Below, in pieces: positions 43,372 through 52,287 of a stretch of DNA of 64,000 bases. The notes beneath the pieces were generated by a model. It was given only the letters and a program-made list of their open reading frames with translations, was not told the DNA's origin and made no database searches. Numbering within the stretch: the stretch's first letter is position 1; each line of letters opens with the position of its first letter. Source of the DNA: DASRAP01 sp035277145 (GTDB taxonomy: Bacteria > Gemmatimonadota > Gemmatimonadetes > Gemmatimonadales > Gemmatimonadaceae); assembly GCA_035277145.1 (NCBI GenBank), contig DATELA010000050.1:62001-126000 (forward strand), in the 5' to 3' direction. Position numbers and translations under genes: made by a program.

Positions 43372-44655
43372 TTACGCCTGCGCGATCCAGCGTCCGAGTT
43401 CGCGGAAGGACGGACGCTTGCCGTACATGAGCATGCCCACGCGGTAGATCTTCGCCGAGAACCATACGGCGACGCCGGTCGAGACCATCAGCATCAGCAC
43501 AGAACCGATCTTCTCGAGTAGCGACAGTTCTGTCAGCGCGAGTCGCAGTGGCAGAATCACCGGCGATGTAAACGGAATCCACGACAGCGCGACCGCGAGC
43601 GCCGAATCCGGCGCCAGAAAAACCGGCTGCGCAAACATGAATGCCACCACGATCATCATCGTGACGGGTCCGGCGGCGGCTTGCGCGTCCTGCGTGCTGT
43701 TGACGGTCGCGCCCGCCGCGGCGAACAAGCACGCGTAGAACGTGAAGCCGAAAATGAAAATGGCGAAGAACAACACTCCGACCCCGAAGCTCACATCGGG
43801 CATCGGGATCGGTGTCGCGCTGCCCACACCGAACTTGGCGAGAATCGGTCCGCGCGTGAAATACAGCGTGACCGCGCTGGCGAGCCACACAGCCTGCTGA
43901 GTGAGGGCGACGCTCGCGACGCCAAGCACTTTTCCGGCAAGCAGGAGCTCCGCTTTGACGCTTGCCGCGATCACTTCTGACACGCGAGTCGTTTTTTCTT
44001 CCACGACGCTCATCAGGATCGAACTGCCAAAAAGAATCAGCGTCATGTACAGCACGACCACGATGACAATTGCCAGCACCATGGATGCGCGTCCAGCACC
44101 GCCTACTCCGCGGTCGGTCACGCGATCCGTCTTCAGCGACAGGTTCACGCGCATGAGGTCTTCGAGTTTCCTCGAATCGAGTCCCTCCCGCTCGAGCCGC
44201 TGCCGGAGTACGACCCCTTCGATGGCCCGCTCGATGAGCTCCGTGATTCCAACGGACGACGCGTCACGCGCGGCGTAGCGTGCGCGTGATCCGCTCACAG
44301 CAGCAGTGTCGAGTACGAGATACCCCTGCAGCCTGCGCGACTTCACTGCTTCGACCGCCAGCGATTCCGCCGCGGCCTGCTCGTTGGGCGCGACGCGCAC
44401 GATCGGAATACTCTCCGGCGCACCCGCTGGGCCGGCGATGCGGGCCCGCACCTCGTCTGCAAACCGGCCAGTGCCGACGTCGAGAATCTGGATGTTGCTG
44501 ACCCGGGCGCCACGGATCGCCTTGTTCGACAAGACGGCCTGCCCAAACATCAGGCCCGCAAAAAGCAGCGGAAAAACGAACGTCCCGATGATGAACCACT
44601 TTGTGCGAACGCGCTCGAGATACTCGCGCTTGAAGACCGCCCAAAACTTAGCCAT
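43372..44655 (-). CDS. ABC-2 type transporter permease
   Basis: 427 residues from ATG 44655, which overlaps the ATPase gene by 8 bp. An N-terminal membrane segment (MAKFWAVFKREYLERVRTKWFIIGTFV) precedes a long periplasmic domain (about 45-200), followed by about five segments near 205-405, a NatB/DUF6 layout for Na+ or drug export. A short acidic and hydrophobic tail follows. It forms the membrane half of the pair with the upstream ATPase. Substrate is unknown; NatAB-type sodium export is one possibility. Confidence 0.88.
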   Translation of the reverse strand: MAKFWAVFKREYLERVRTKWFIIGTFVFPLLFAGLMFGQAVLSNKAIRGARVSNIQILDVGTGRFADEVRARIAGPAGAPESIPIVRVAPNEQAAAESLAVEAVKSRRLQGYLVLDTAAVSGSRARYAARDASSVGITELIERAIEGVVLRQRLEREGLDSRKLEDLMRVNLSLKTDRVTDRGVGGAGRASMVLAIVIVVVLYMTLILFGSSILMSVVEEKTTRVSEVIAASVKAELLLAGKVLGVASVALTQQAVWLASAVTLYFTRGPILAKFGVGSATPIPMPDVSFGVGVLFFAIFIFGFTFYACLFAAAGATVNSTQDAQAAAGPVTMMIVVAFMFAQPVFLAPDSALAVALSWIPFTSPVILPLRLALTELSLLEKIGSVLMLMVSTGVAVWFSAKIYRVGMLMYGKRPSFRELGRWIAQA

Positions 44656-45613
44656 GACCGGACATTCCCTCTTCGATGCCGTGCGCACCAACGCGTTGCA
44701 GGAAGATTTGGTGCAGCGACGGGGTTACGCGCTCGAATCGTGTGATTGACGCGCCAGCATCAACGAGCCGGCGGAGTAACACCTGCGCGTCAGCATTGGG
44801 CGCGAGTTCGATCTCGTAGTACTTGTCGTGATCATCTGCGCGGCTTACGAGCGCCCTATCCGCGAGGATCGCCGTAACGCCGTTGCCGGCGCTGCCTGCG
44901 AGCGCGAGCGCAATCGTGCGATCGCCGCCCGCGGATTTTACTTGCGCCATTGTACCGTCGAGCACCTTTTCGCCGCGCGCGATGATACATACCGCATCGC
45001 ACATGCGCTCGGCGTTGTCCATCAAGTGCGTCGAGAAAATCACCGTTTTTCCGCGGCGCTTCAGTTCGACGATCGTGTCCTTCAGCGCTTGCGCATTGAT
45101 CGGATCAAGCCCGCTGAATGGCTCGTCGAGAATCACCAGATCGGGATCGTGCAGCAGCGTTCCGATGAACTGCACTTTCTGCTGCATGCCGCGGGACAAC
45201 TCATCCAACTTCGAGAGGCCCCAGTCTTTCTCAGGCGTCTTCAGCGAAAGCCGCTCCATCCATTCTGTGATCCGCGGATCAGCCACGCGCGGCGGAATCC
45301 CCTTCAGTTCGCCAAGGAATCGAAGCAAACGCCGCACCTGCATTTTTCGGTACAGGCCGCGCTCTTCTGGGAGATAGCCGACTCGATCGAGCACGGTGCT
45401 ATCGCGGACCGACTGGCCCAGCACCGCGATTGAGCCTGCGTCCGGTGCGATGACGTTCAGAATCATTCTGATCGTCGTCGTCTTGCCCGCACCGTTCGGG
45501 CCGAGCAGGCCATAGACGCTCCCCGCCGGCACCTGCAGTGACAGATTGCTCACGGCAAGGTGTGATGCAAATCGCTTAGTTACGTCGCGAATGTCGAGTG
45601 CGTATTGCGGCAT
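44648..45613 (-). CDS. ABC transporter ATP-binding protein
   Basis: 321 residues. Walker A is GPNGAGKTT (about 37-45), the Q-loop is in GYLPEERGLYRKM, the signature is LSRGMQQKV, and Walker B is LVILDEPFSGLD. A switch His lies in IFSTHLM. A C-terminal extension (about 240-320) is typical of NatA-like ATPases. It powers the ABC-2 permease encoded next. The operon is divergent from the glycosyltransferase cluster at 45681, with only 67 bp between the starts. Confidence 0.94.
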   Translation of the reverse strand: MPQYALDIRDVTKRFASHLAVSNLSLQVPAGSVYGLLGPNGAGKTTTIRMILNVIAPDAGSIAVLGQSVRDSTVLDRVGYLPEERGLYRKMQVRRLLRFLGELKGIPPRVADPRITEWMERLSLKTPEKDWGLSKLDELSRGMQQKVQFIGTLLHDPDLVILDEPFSGLDPINAQALKDTIVELKRRGKTVIFSTHLMDNAERMCDAVCIIARGEKVLDGTMAQVKSAGGDRTIALALAGSAGNGVTAILADRALVSRADDHDKYYEIELAPNADAQVLLRRLVDAGASITRFERVTPSLHQIFLQRVGAHGIEEGMSGHG

Positions 45614-45680
45614 ACAGGGGTGGATGCGGACTGCCTACCGGGCGATAACCTAAAGCCATGGCGAACCGACCGGCCATACG

Positions 45681-46943
45681 ATGCCACCGACAGGAAGTGT
45701 CGTGAGCGGAGGTTCGGGAGTCGGACGGCAGGCGCTGTCCGATTTGTCGCAGGCGTCTGCCGCACAGCCTGCCGGCGGCCCCGTCGTCTCCGTTGTCATG
45801 CCGTGCCTCAACGAGGCCGACACGGTTGCCGCATGCGTTACCCGCGCACGTGAAGCACTCGCCGCCGCGCAGATACGCAGTGAAGTCATCGTTGCCGATA
45901 ACGGTAGTACGGACGGCAGCCAGGACCTCGCACGCGCCGCGGGCGCGCGCATTGTGCCGGTGTCGGCGCGCGGCTACGGCGCAGCGCTCATGGGTGGCAT
46001 TGAAGCCGCCAACGGCCGCTTCATCGTCATGGGCGACGCCGACGAGAGCTACGATTTCGGTGAATCGCCGAAATTCGTCGCCAAACTGCAACAAGGATTC
46101 GATCTCGTGCAGGGCTCGCGCCTGCCATCGGGCGGCGGCCGAGTCATGTCGGGCGCGATGCCGTTTCTGCATCGCTGGTGGGGCAATCCCATGTTCTCGA
46201 TGCTCGCGCGATGGTGGTTCCGTTCACCGGTGAGCGACGTGTTCTGTGGCCTGCGTGGATTCTCCAAAGACGCCTACGCGAAACTGCGCTTGCAGTGCAC
46301 GGGCATGGAGTTCGCGACAGAAATGATCGTGCGCGCGTCGCTGATGGGACTTCGCATGGGTGAAGTACCAATCACGCTGCACCCCGACGGACGCAAATCG
46401 CATCCTCCGCACTTGCGCACGTTTCGCGACGGATGGCGCACGCTGCGTTTCTACTTGTTGTTCAGTCCGCGCTGGCTTTTTCTCTATCCCGGCCTCGTGC
46501 TCACGCTACTCGGCGCGACCGCGGCCGTCGCTGGGTATGCCGGCGTTCGCATCGGTAGCGCGGGACTCGACGTGCACACGCTGCTCTTTGGCGCACTGAT
46601 GATGATCGCCGGCTATCAGGGCGTGATCTTTGCCGTGCTCACGAAGTTGTTTGCAATCAATTCAGAATTGCTTCCGCCCGATCCGCGCATGCAGCGCTTC
46701 ACGCGCCGATACGCGCTCGAACAGGGACTCATACTCGGCACTGTGCTCATCGCGATCGGCATTGCGCTCGTGATCGCGACGATGGTGAGTTGGGCCGAGC
46801 GCGATTTCGGTGCACTCGAGTATCCGCGCACGCTGCGCATCGCCATTCCGGGCGTGTTGTCGACCGTGCTTGGACTGCAAACCATCCTGTTCGTGTTCTT
46901 CACCGGTGTGTTGCAACTCGATCGTCGCGTGCCGCAGCGATGA
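45681..46943 (+). CDS. Family 2 glycosyltransferase, polyprenyl-phosphate type
   Basis: 420 residues. Starting at the N-terminal Gly/Ser-rich leader, the GT2 domain (about 35-265) has VVSVVMPCLNEADTVA, VIVADNGSTDGSQ and the metal DxD variant VMGDADESYD; the acceptor region is GSRLPSGGGR. Two C-terminal membrane pairs (about 270-345 and 365-415) are usual in dolichol-P-glucose synthase-like enzymes, which load sugars onto polyprenyl phosphate. The next gene starts at ATGA. It is first of the five-gene envelope operon 45681-51224. Confidence 0.92.
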   Translation: MPPTGSVVSGGSGVGRQALSDLSQASAAQPAGGPVVSVVMPCLNEADTVAACVTRAREALAAAQIRSEVIVADNGSTDGSQDLARAAGARIVPVSARGYGAALMGGIEAANGRFIVMGDADESYDFGESPKFVAKLQQGFDLVQGSRLPSGGGRVMSGAMPFLHRWWGNPMFSMLARWWFRSPVSDVFCGLRGFSKDAYAKLRLQCTGMEFATEMIVRASLMGLRMGEVPITLHPDGRKSHPPHLRTFRDGWRTLRFYLLFSPRWLFLYPGLVLTLLGATAAVAGYAGVRIGSAGLDVHTLLFGALMMIAGYQGVIFAVLTKLFAINSELLPPDPRMQRFTRRYALEQGLILGTVLIAIGIALVIATMVSWAERDFGALEYPRTLRIAIPGVLSTVLGLQTILFVFFTGVLQLDRRVPQR

Positions 46944-47635
46944 TGGATGACGTTGCAAAGTTTTCGGAGATCGGTGATCGGTACGGCGAACAACTCGCAC
47001 GCGGACTGCGGCTCACCGGCGAAAACGCCGAGTACTTCGCGCGCGGACGCATTGCGCGTGTAGCGGCGTTCGCGCAGGAACACGATTTTCGCGTGGCGTC
47101 GGTGTTGGACTTCGGCTGCGGAACGGGATCGTCGTTGGCAATTCTCCGCGAACAGTTTCCGTCGGCGGAGATCGTTGGATTCGAACCGGCGCCCGGTCTC
47201 CGCGCGCTCGCACATGGCGCCGCGATGAAAATCGGTGCGCATGTGGTCGACAGCGATTCGCTGAGTCTCGACCGCGCGGTCGATCTCGTGTATTGCAACG
47301 GCGTGTTTCACCACATTCCACTCCATGATCGCCACAAGGCGACGTCCGCCATGGCTCGCGCGCTGCGCACCGACGGTCTCGCGTGTGTGTGGGAGAATTC
47401 ACCGTTCAATCCCGGTACGCGCTTCGTGATGTCGCGCGTCGAGTTCGACCGCGACGCTGTGTTGCTGACGCCCGGTGAAGTCCGCCAGTACCACAAAGCC
47501 AACGGTCTCAGGCCCATGGCCACCGAGTACCATTTCATTTTCCCGCGCGCGCTGCGATTCGCGCGCGTTTTCGAGCATGCGCTGCGCGGGTTGCCGTTGG
47601 GCGGACAGTTTCTCGTTGCGAGCGGCCGTGACTGA
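46940..47635 (+). CDS. Class I SAM-dependent methyltransferase
   Basis: 231 residues from ATG 46940 (ATG 46943 is also possible), both overlapping the stop of the glycosyltransferase. Motif I is SVLDFGCGTGSSLAIL, then VGFEPAPGLRALA and YCNGVFHHIPLHDR. It resembles methyltransferases found in polysaccharide and lipid clusters; the acceptor is unknown. The next membrane protein overlaps its 3' end by 8 bp if the GTG 47628 start is used. Confidence 0.9.
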   Translation: MMDDVAKFSEIGDRYGEQLARGLRLTGENAEYFARGRIARVAAFAQEHDFRVASVLDFGCGTGSSLAILREQFPSAEIVGFEPAPGLRALAHGAAMKIGAHVVDSDSLSLDRAVDLVYCNGVFHHIPLHDRHKATSAMARALRTDGLACVWENSPFNPGTRFVMSRVEFDRDAVLLTPGEVRQYHKANGLRPMATEYHFIFPRALRFARVFEHALRGLPLGGQFLVASGRD

Positions 47636-49256
47636 CGACGTGCCGCGCGACATGCGCATCTCGCAGAATGCCGTGCTCGCGCTCGTACTCGCGGTCGCGG
47701 CCGCGGTGTTCGTGTACATGGTGTGGGGCGGACTCGACCGGCCGGGCCTGTACCACGATGAGAAAGCGTACGTCCTGCAGTCGCGCATTTATCTGGGATT
47801 GCATTTCGCCGAGGCGTCGCCGCCCGTGCCTCAATTGTGGGAACAGGTGCACGTGTTTACGCAGCCGCATTACGCAGCGCGTTATCCACCCGGATTCCCC
47901 GCCGTGCTAGCGATCGGGTCCGCGATCGGCATGCCGGGACTGATTCCGATTCTCTGCTCGGCGCTGACAGCGGCGTTGCTCTTTCTGTTTGGCCAGCAAT
48001 TCACAGGGCGATGGACGGCGTTCGTCGCGACATCGCTGTGGCTCGCTGCACCCATCAACACCGAGTGGCGCGCAACGTATTTCTCGGAATCACTCACGTG
48101 CCTGCTCTGGGTGTCGTGGTGCTATTTCGCGTGGCGCTATCGCACGCACGGTCGCCGGCGCGATTTGATATTCACGTCACTGCTGGTCGCATTCGCCGGA
48201 ATCACACGGCCCGTCACCGCGATCGCACTCGCAATTCCACTGATCGCGATTCTATGGCCGCGGATTCGCACCGCGATCGGCCGACGCGACACACTTGTCG
48301 CCGCCGCGGCCGGTCTCGTGATCTGCGCGGTCGTTCCGTTCTGGAACCACGCGGTGCTGGACAGTTGGACCACCGTGCCGTACGCCGAGTATTCGGCGCG
48401 CACGTATCCGTTCGATATGCCGACGTGGAAAACGGATTGGTCGCCGGCACCGCGCGAGTTGCCGCCTGACATGGTGGCGCTGGGTGAGGCGCAGCGGATT
48501 GGTTACTCCGAGCGATCGGCCTCAGCGTTGCCCGGGCTGTACGCACACAGACTGAATCGATTCGCGTCTGATGCGGTACCGTTCAAATACCGCTGGCTCA
48601 GGTACATCGCGCCAATTGGATTGTTGTTGCTCGGTGGCGCGGGATGGGTCGGGCTCGCCAGCGCGCTGCTGCTGGTGCTCGCGCACATCACCATGCCGCA
48701 CGCGGCGCACTGGACCATTTATTACGTCGATGTATTCCCGGTGGTCGCGTTTGGCGCAGTGTTCGCGCTTCGCCGATTGCTCGACTTTCTCGCGTGGGGG
48801 AGTCCGCGCATTACGGCGATGGCACCGCACGCACCCGCGGCCGCGTTGACCATCGGACTTTCGTTGCTGCTCACCGGTGGTTCGTTATGGCGACCGGATC
48901 CAATCGACAAAGAAGGCTGGATGCAGCGTGAGATGCCGTTCCGCGCACTCGTGTGTGCGTTGCCGCCGGGCGAGAAAATTGTATTCGTGCGTGCACGTCC
49001 CGGTGCGTCGCCGCACCACATGCTGGTCGATAACGATCCACGCTGGCGAACGAGCAAAACGTGGATCGTGCGCGAGTGGACGACGGAGAGGAATCGCGCG
49101 TTGATTGAAGCCGCGCCGGCGCGCGCCGCGTACATCTATGATGAGAAGGCCGGCTGGATGGCGCTGATGAATCGCGATGGCACGGCGTCGACGCAGGGCG
49201 TGATCAGCGTGCGCGATGTGGACTGGAGTACGGGTCGCGGGCTTTGGTGCCGATGA
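47628..49256 (+). CDS. GT-C (GT39/ArnT-like) membrane glycosyltransferase
   Basis: 542 residues from GTG 47628; GTG 47640 or ATG 47652 are also possible. About ten membrane segments are present. The catalytic acidic pair of the GT-C first loop is in LYHDEKAYVLQ, followed by WRATYFSESLTCLLW. A C-terminal non-membrane tail (about 450-540) is present. Such enzymes use polyprenyl-phosphate sugars made by GT2 partners and transfer them to lipid A, proteins or wall polymers on the outer leaflet. The operon order suggests it uses the product of the gene at 45681. Confidence 0.87.
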   Translation: MTDDVPRDMRISQNAVLALVLAVAAAVFVYMVWGGLDRPGLYHDEKAYVLQSRIYLGLHFAEASPPVPQLWEQVHVFTQPHYAARYPPGFPAVLAIGSAIGMPGLIPILCSALTAALLFLFGQQFTGRWTAFVATSLWLAAPINTEWRATYFSESLTCLLWVSWCYFAWRYRTHGRRRDLIFTSLLVAFAGITRPVTAIALAIPLIAILWPRIRTAIGRRDTLVAAAAGLVICAVVPFWNHAVLDSWTTVPYAEYSARTYPFDMPTWKTDWSPAPRELPPDMVALGEAQRIGYSERSASALPGLYAHRLNRFASDAVPFKYRWLRYIAPIGLLLLGGAGWVGLASALLLVLAHITMPHAAHWTIYYVDVFPVVAFGAVFALRRLLDFLAWGSPRITAMAPHAPAAALTIGLSLLLTGGSLWRPDPIDKEGWMQREMPFRALVCALPPGEKIVFVRARPGASPHHMLVDNDPRWRTSKTWIVREWTTERNRALIEAAPARAAYIYDEKAGWMALMNRDGTASTQGVISVRDVDWSTGRGLWCR

Positions 49257-50233
49257 CGCTTCCCGCAGAATTCGTCGACGCGCCCGTCATCGATACCGAG
49301 TCTGTCGTGTCGTGCGCGATATGCGGCGGTGCGGCGACGGCAGAGTATGCGCGCGGATTCGACTACGAGCTTCGCACGTGCAAGAACGAATGGACGTTCG
49401 TGCAGTGCACCGGATGCGCGCACGTGTGGCTCAACCCGCGCCCCGCAGTGAGTACACTCGGCGTGATTTACCCGCCGCACTACTACGCGTACGATTACGA
49501 GACGCGCATCAACCCCATCGCGCGGTGGGGAAAGTCGATGCTCGACACGATGAAGCTCGGCGCAATCATCAAACGGCTCGACCGTGCGCCGCGCACGTTC
49601 ATCGACATCGGATGTGGTTCAGGCCGCTATTTGCACGCGATGGCAGCACGCGGACTCGCGAGCAAGGACATCCGCGGCCTCGAGCTGGATCGCAAAGTTG
49701 TTGACCGGCTCGCTGCGCAAGGTTTCGCGGTGGAGTGTGCGCGTGCGGAAGATGCGCAGATTCCTGAACGCTGCATCGATCTCGCGACGATGTTTCACGT
49801 CGTGGAGCACGTGGATTCACCGGATCGTGTTGTGAAGCGCATTGCTTCGTGGCTTGCACCCGGTGGCGTGCTCGCGATCGAGACGCCGAATCTCGACGCA
49901 CTCGACCGGCGGCTGTTCACACAGCGTTATTGGGGCGGGTATCATATTCCGCGTCACTGGCACCTGTTTACCGCCGACACGCTCGCGCGGCTCATGCGCA
50001 ACGCCGGACTCGAACCGATCGCGACGCTCTATCAAACCGGGCATTCGTTCTGGATGTATTCGTTGCACCATGGACTTCGATATGGCGAACGGCCGCGTCC
50101 CGGTCTCGCGCGTTTGTTCGATCCGCTGGCGAGTGTCGTTCCGCTCGCGGCGTTCACAATGTTCGACAAAGTGCGCGCGGCATTCGGGTTTCGTACATCC
50201 GCAATGCTGATGCTCGCGAAGCGGAGCGCGTGA
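49253..50233 (+). CDS. Zinc-ribbon class I SAM methyltransferase
   Basis: 326 residues from ATG 49253, ATGA overlap with the GT-C stop. The N-terminal treble-clef or ribbon has CAIC (near residue 21) and CTGC (near 53). The SAM domain has FIDIGCGSGRYLHAM and VVEHVDSPDRVV. It belongs to the Methyltransf_23 class with an N-terminal zinc domain, often in LPS, O-antigen and glycolipid loci. The acceptor is unknown. Confidence 0.9.
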   Translation: MTLPAEFVDAPVIDTESVVSCAICGGAATAEYARGFDYELRTCKNEWTFVQCTGCAHVWLNPRPAVSTLGVIYPPHYYAYDYETRINPIARWGKSMLDTMKLGAIIKRLDRAPRTFIDIGCGSGRYLHAMAARGLASKDIRGLELDRKVVDRLAAQGFAVECARAEDAQIPERCIDLATMFHVVEHVDSPDRVVKRIASWLAPGGVLAIETPNLDALDRRLFTQRYWGGYHIPRHWHLFTADTLARLMRNAGLEPIATLYQTGHSFWMYSLHHGLRYGERPRPGLARLFDPLASVVPLAAFTMFDKVRAAFGFRTSAMLMLAKRSA

Positions 50234-50234
50234 C

Positions 50235-51224
50235 GTGACCACTGCGACGCGCGATCGCAACGATCCGTACTCACCGTACCGGCAGCAGATGCTCACGCCG
50301 GCGCGCGTAAAAGAGCTGAGCCAGTTGCGTCCGGCGCGCGTGGTGTTCGACGTCGCGCTGTGCTGGGCGTTCATTGTTGGCGCGTGGTCGCTCGTCGCGT
50401 GGCGGTTCACCTGGTGGACGGTTGCGATCGCGATGGTCGTGATTGGCACGCGGTACTACGCACTGTTCATCATCGGGCACGACGGCTTGCACCGTCGCTT
50501 GTTCCCCGACCGCAAGACGAACGATTTGTTCTGTGATTTGTTCGTGCTCGGACCGATTGGTGCAATTACGCGGCTCAACAATCGCAATCACCTCGGTCAC
50601 CACCAGCATTTGTCGAGCGAACTCGATCCCGACCGGCACAAGCACGGATGCTTCAACAAGACTGATCTCACGGAATTGCTCGGCTATCTCTCAGGGATCA
50701 CGAGCATCTGGCGTTCGGTGCACAATGTGTTCTTTGCGTCAGGACGCGCGCCGACGGGTGAATCGCGCGATGACGGATACGTGCCACGAGATTTTATCGC
50801 GCTTGCGGTGGTGCAGGGCGCGTTGATCGGCGGACTCACGTGGTGGTTCGGATGGTGGGGTTGGCCGCTCTTGTGGGCGGCGCCCGTCTATGTGTTCACG
50901 TACCTCGGCGATTCGATTCGCAGTTTCGCCGAGCATTCGCATCCGCAGGCCGACGCACTCGCAGACGAGCATCGCTTGATCACGTACGTCAGCTCGCTGC
51001 CCGAGCTGATGTTCTTCGCGCCGATGAACATGAATTACCATGCGGCGCACCATCTGTGGGTGTCGATTCCGTATTACAACCTGCCGGTCGCCGACGCGGA
51101 AATGCGGCGTCATCCACTCGCCGCCGAGCTCGAGTGGAGAAGGAGTTACGTCGGGTACATCGTGCGGTACGCGTTCGCGCTGCCGCTCGAGGAGTGTCGC
51201 GTCGAGGCCGTTCGTCGCGTTTAG
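50235..51224 (+). CDS. Membrane fatty acid desaturase
   Basis: 329 residues, GTG start 1 bp after the previous stop. The three His boxes of membrane diiron desaturases are His82..His86 (GHDGLH), His119-His125 (NHLGHHQH) and His269-His273 (YHAAHH). Hydrophobic segments (about 40-80 and 195-225) anchor it. It probably introduces double bonds or hydroxyls into acyl lipids, or acts on a carotenoid-like chain, using O2. Being the last gene of the glycosylation operon, a shared lipid product is likely. Confidence 0.92.
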   Translation: MTTATRDRNDPYSPYRQQMLTPARVKELSQLRPARVVFDVALCWAFIVGAWSLVAWRFTWWTVAIAMVVIGTRYYALFIIGHDGLHRRLFPDRKTNDLFCDLFVLGPIGAITRLNNRNHLGHHQHLSSELDPDRHKHGCFNKTDLTELLGYLSGITSIWRSVHNVFFASGRAPTGESRDDGYVPRDFIALAVVQGALIGGLTWWFGWWGWPLLWAAPVYVFTYLGDSIRSFAEHSHPQADALADEHRLITYVSSLPELMFFAPMNMNYHAAHHLWVSIPYYNLPVADAEMRRHPLAAELEWRRSYVGYIVRYAFALPLEECRVEAVRRV

Positions 51225-51249
51225 GTGCTCGGGACGACCACGAAGCGAC

Positions 51250-51957
51250 TCAGCGCGACGGCGTCAGGCCGACGCGAATGCCGACGAAGTAGTCGTAGAG
51301 CGTGCGCGGCGTTGTGGGCTGACCGAAGTCGCCAGTGACCGCGCCCTCGTCGTAGTGATTGCGCAGTATGCCAAACTCGATCGAAGGGCGCCCGCGTGTG
51401 TTCCACGTCGCGCCGATAGACGCTGCGGTGAGACTCTGGTGCAGCTCCTGATAGCGCGTCACGACGGGGTCGTCGCCTGCTGGTCCGCTCGAGAAAATCC
51501 ACGAGATACCGACGTGCGGTTCCCACGATCCCAAATCGCGTCCGTAGCGAACTCCAATATTTGCCGGACCGATGAATGCGGATTGCCCGATGAGCGCGAA
51601 ATGATTGCGTGAGTCCGGTTCATTCATCGCGAGCTTGACGTACGGCCAGATCATGAAGTGACGATCAGTTGCATACGCCTGGCCCGCACGGCCCACGCCT
51701 TCTTCGAAATACCAACCAAACGGCGCGCCGATTTCGACCCGGCGGCCAAATCCGTACGCCGGGCCGATGTATAGGATGTGATCAGGACGTTGGCGCTCGT
51801 TGTTGCGGCGTTGATCGGCCAGCGCTGTGAAGCCGGCGTCCATGCGAAAGCCCGGATCGACGCGCGCGTTGTGAAACGTGGGGAAGCACGCGCTCGCGAG
51901 GAGCAGTGGTGTGATGCGCGCGAGAGTCCGCATTCCTTGCACGAGGAGTATTTGCAT
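51250..51957 (-). CDS. Small outer-membrane-like protein with lipoprotein signal
   Basis: 235 residues; the start is either 51957 or ATG 51933 (MRTLARITPLLLASAC), which gives a cleaner lipobox signal. The rest alternates as beta-strands: GPAYGFGRRVEIGAPF, IWPYVKLAMN, PANIGVRYGRDLG, GATWNTRGRPSIEFG, ending in strand FVGIRVGLTPSR. This is a small barrel or surface lipoprotein of unknown function. It is divergent from the Ig protein gene, with palindrome copy C between. Confidence 0.72.
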   Translation of the reverse strand: MQILLVQGMRTLARITPLLLASACFPTFHNARVDPGFRMDAGFTALADQRRNNERQRPDHILYIGPAYGFGRRVEIGAPFGWYFEEGVGRAGQAYATDRHFMIWPYVKLAMNEPDSRNHFALIGQSAFIGPANIGVRYGRDLGSWEPHVGISWIFSSGPAGDDPVVTRYQELHQSLTAASIGATWNTRGRPSIEFGILRNHYDEGAVTGDFGQPTTPRTLYDYFVGIRVGLTPSR

Positions 51958-52023
51958 CGAGGCTGTTCAGCTTGGCTACCCTCGACGCGGCTTGCCGTCA
52001 CTTTCGCGGGACAAACCGAACTA

Positions 52024-52177
52024 CAAACGCAACGCAGAGCCGCAGAGAACGCAGAGCTACGCAGAGGAAGACTTGCGGTAACAGCGCTCGCCACGCCAAC
52101 AGGTCGCTCGGCGAGCGCTGTTACCAACAGTCTCTCTCTGCGGTCCTCTGCGTTCTCTGCCCCTCTGCGTTGCGTTT
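52024..52177. repeat. Long palindromic repeat, copy C
   Basis: Arms CAAACGCAACGCAGAGCC... and ...TCTGCGTTGCGTTT; inner centre has GCGCTCGCC paired with GGCGAGCGC. It is the only copy between divergent genes, so it lies in a promoter region, 66 bp from the minus-strand gene start and 110 bp before the plus-strand one. Confidence 0.93.
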
Positions 52178-52287
52178 TCGATCTCGAATCGCGTTGAAGT
52201 GTTGCGGACGCGCAGCGAGTGGTCCGCGTTGCAAAACAGTTTCAATTCGCACGGAACCGCGCTCACACTCTCTCGGTAAAGGTGTGA

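Noticed and set aside
45614..45680. Divergent regulated promoter between ABC exporter and glycosylation operon
   Set aside because: Only 67 bp; no dyad or convincing -35/-10 pair could be picked out.
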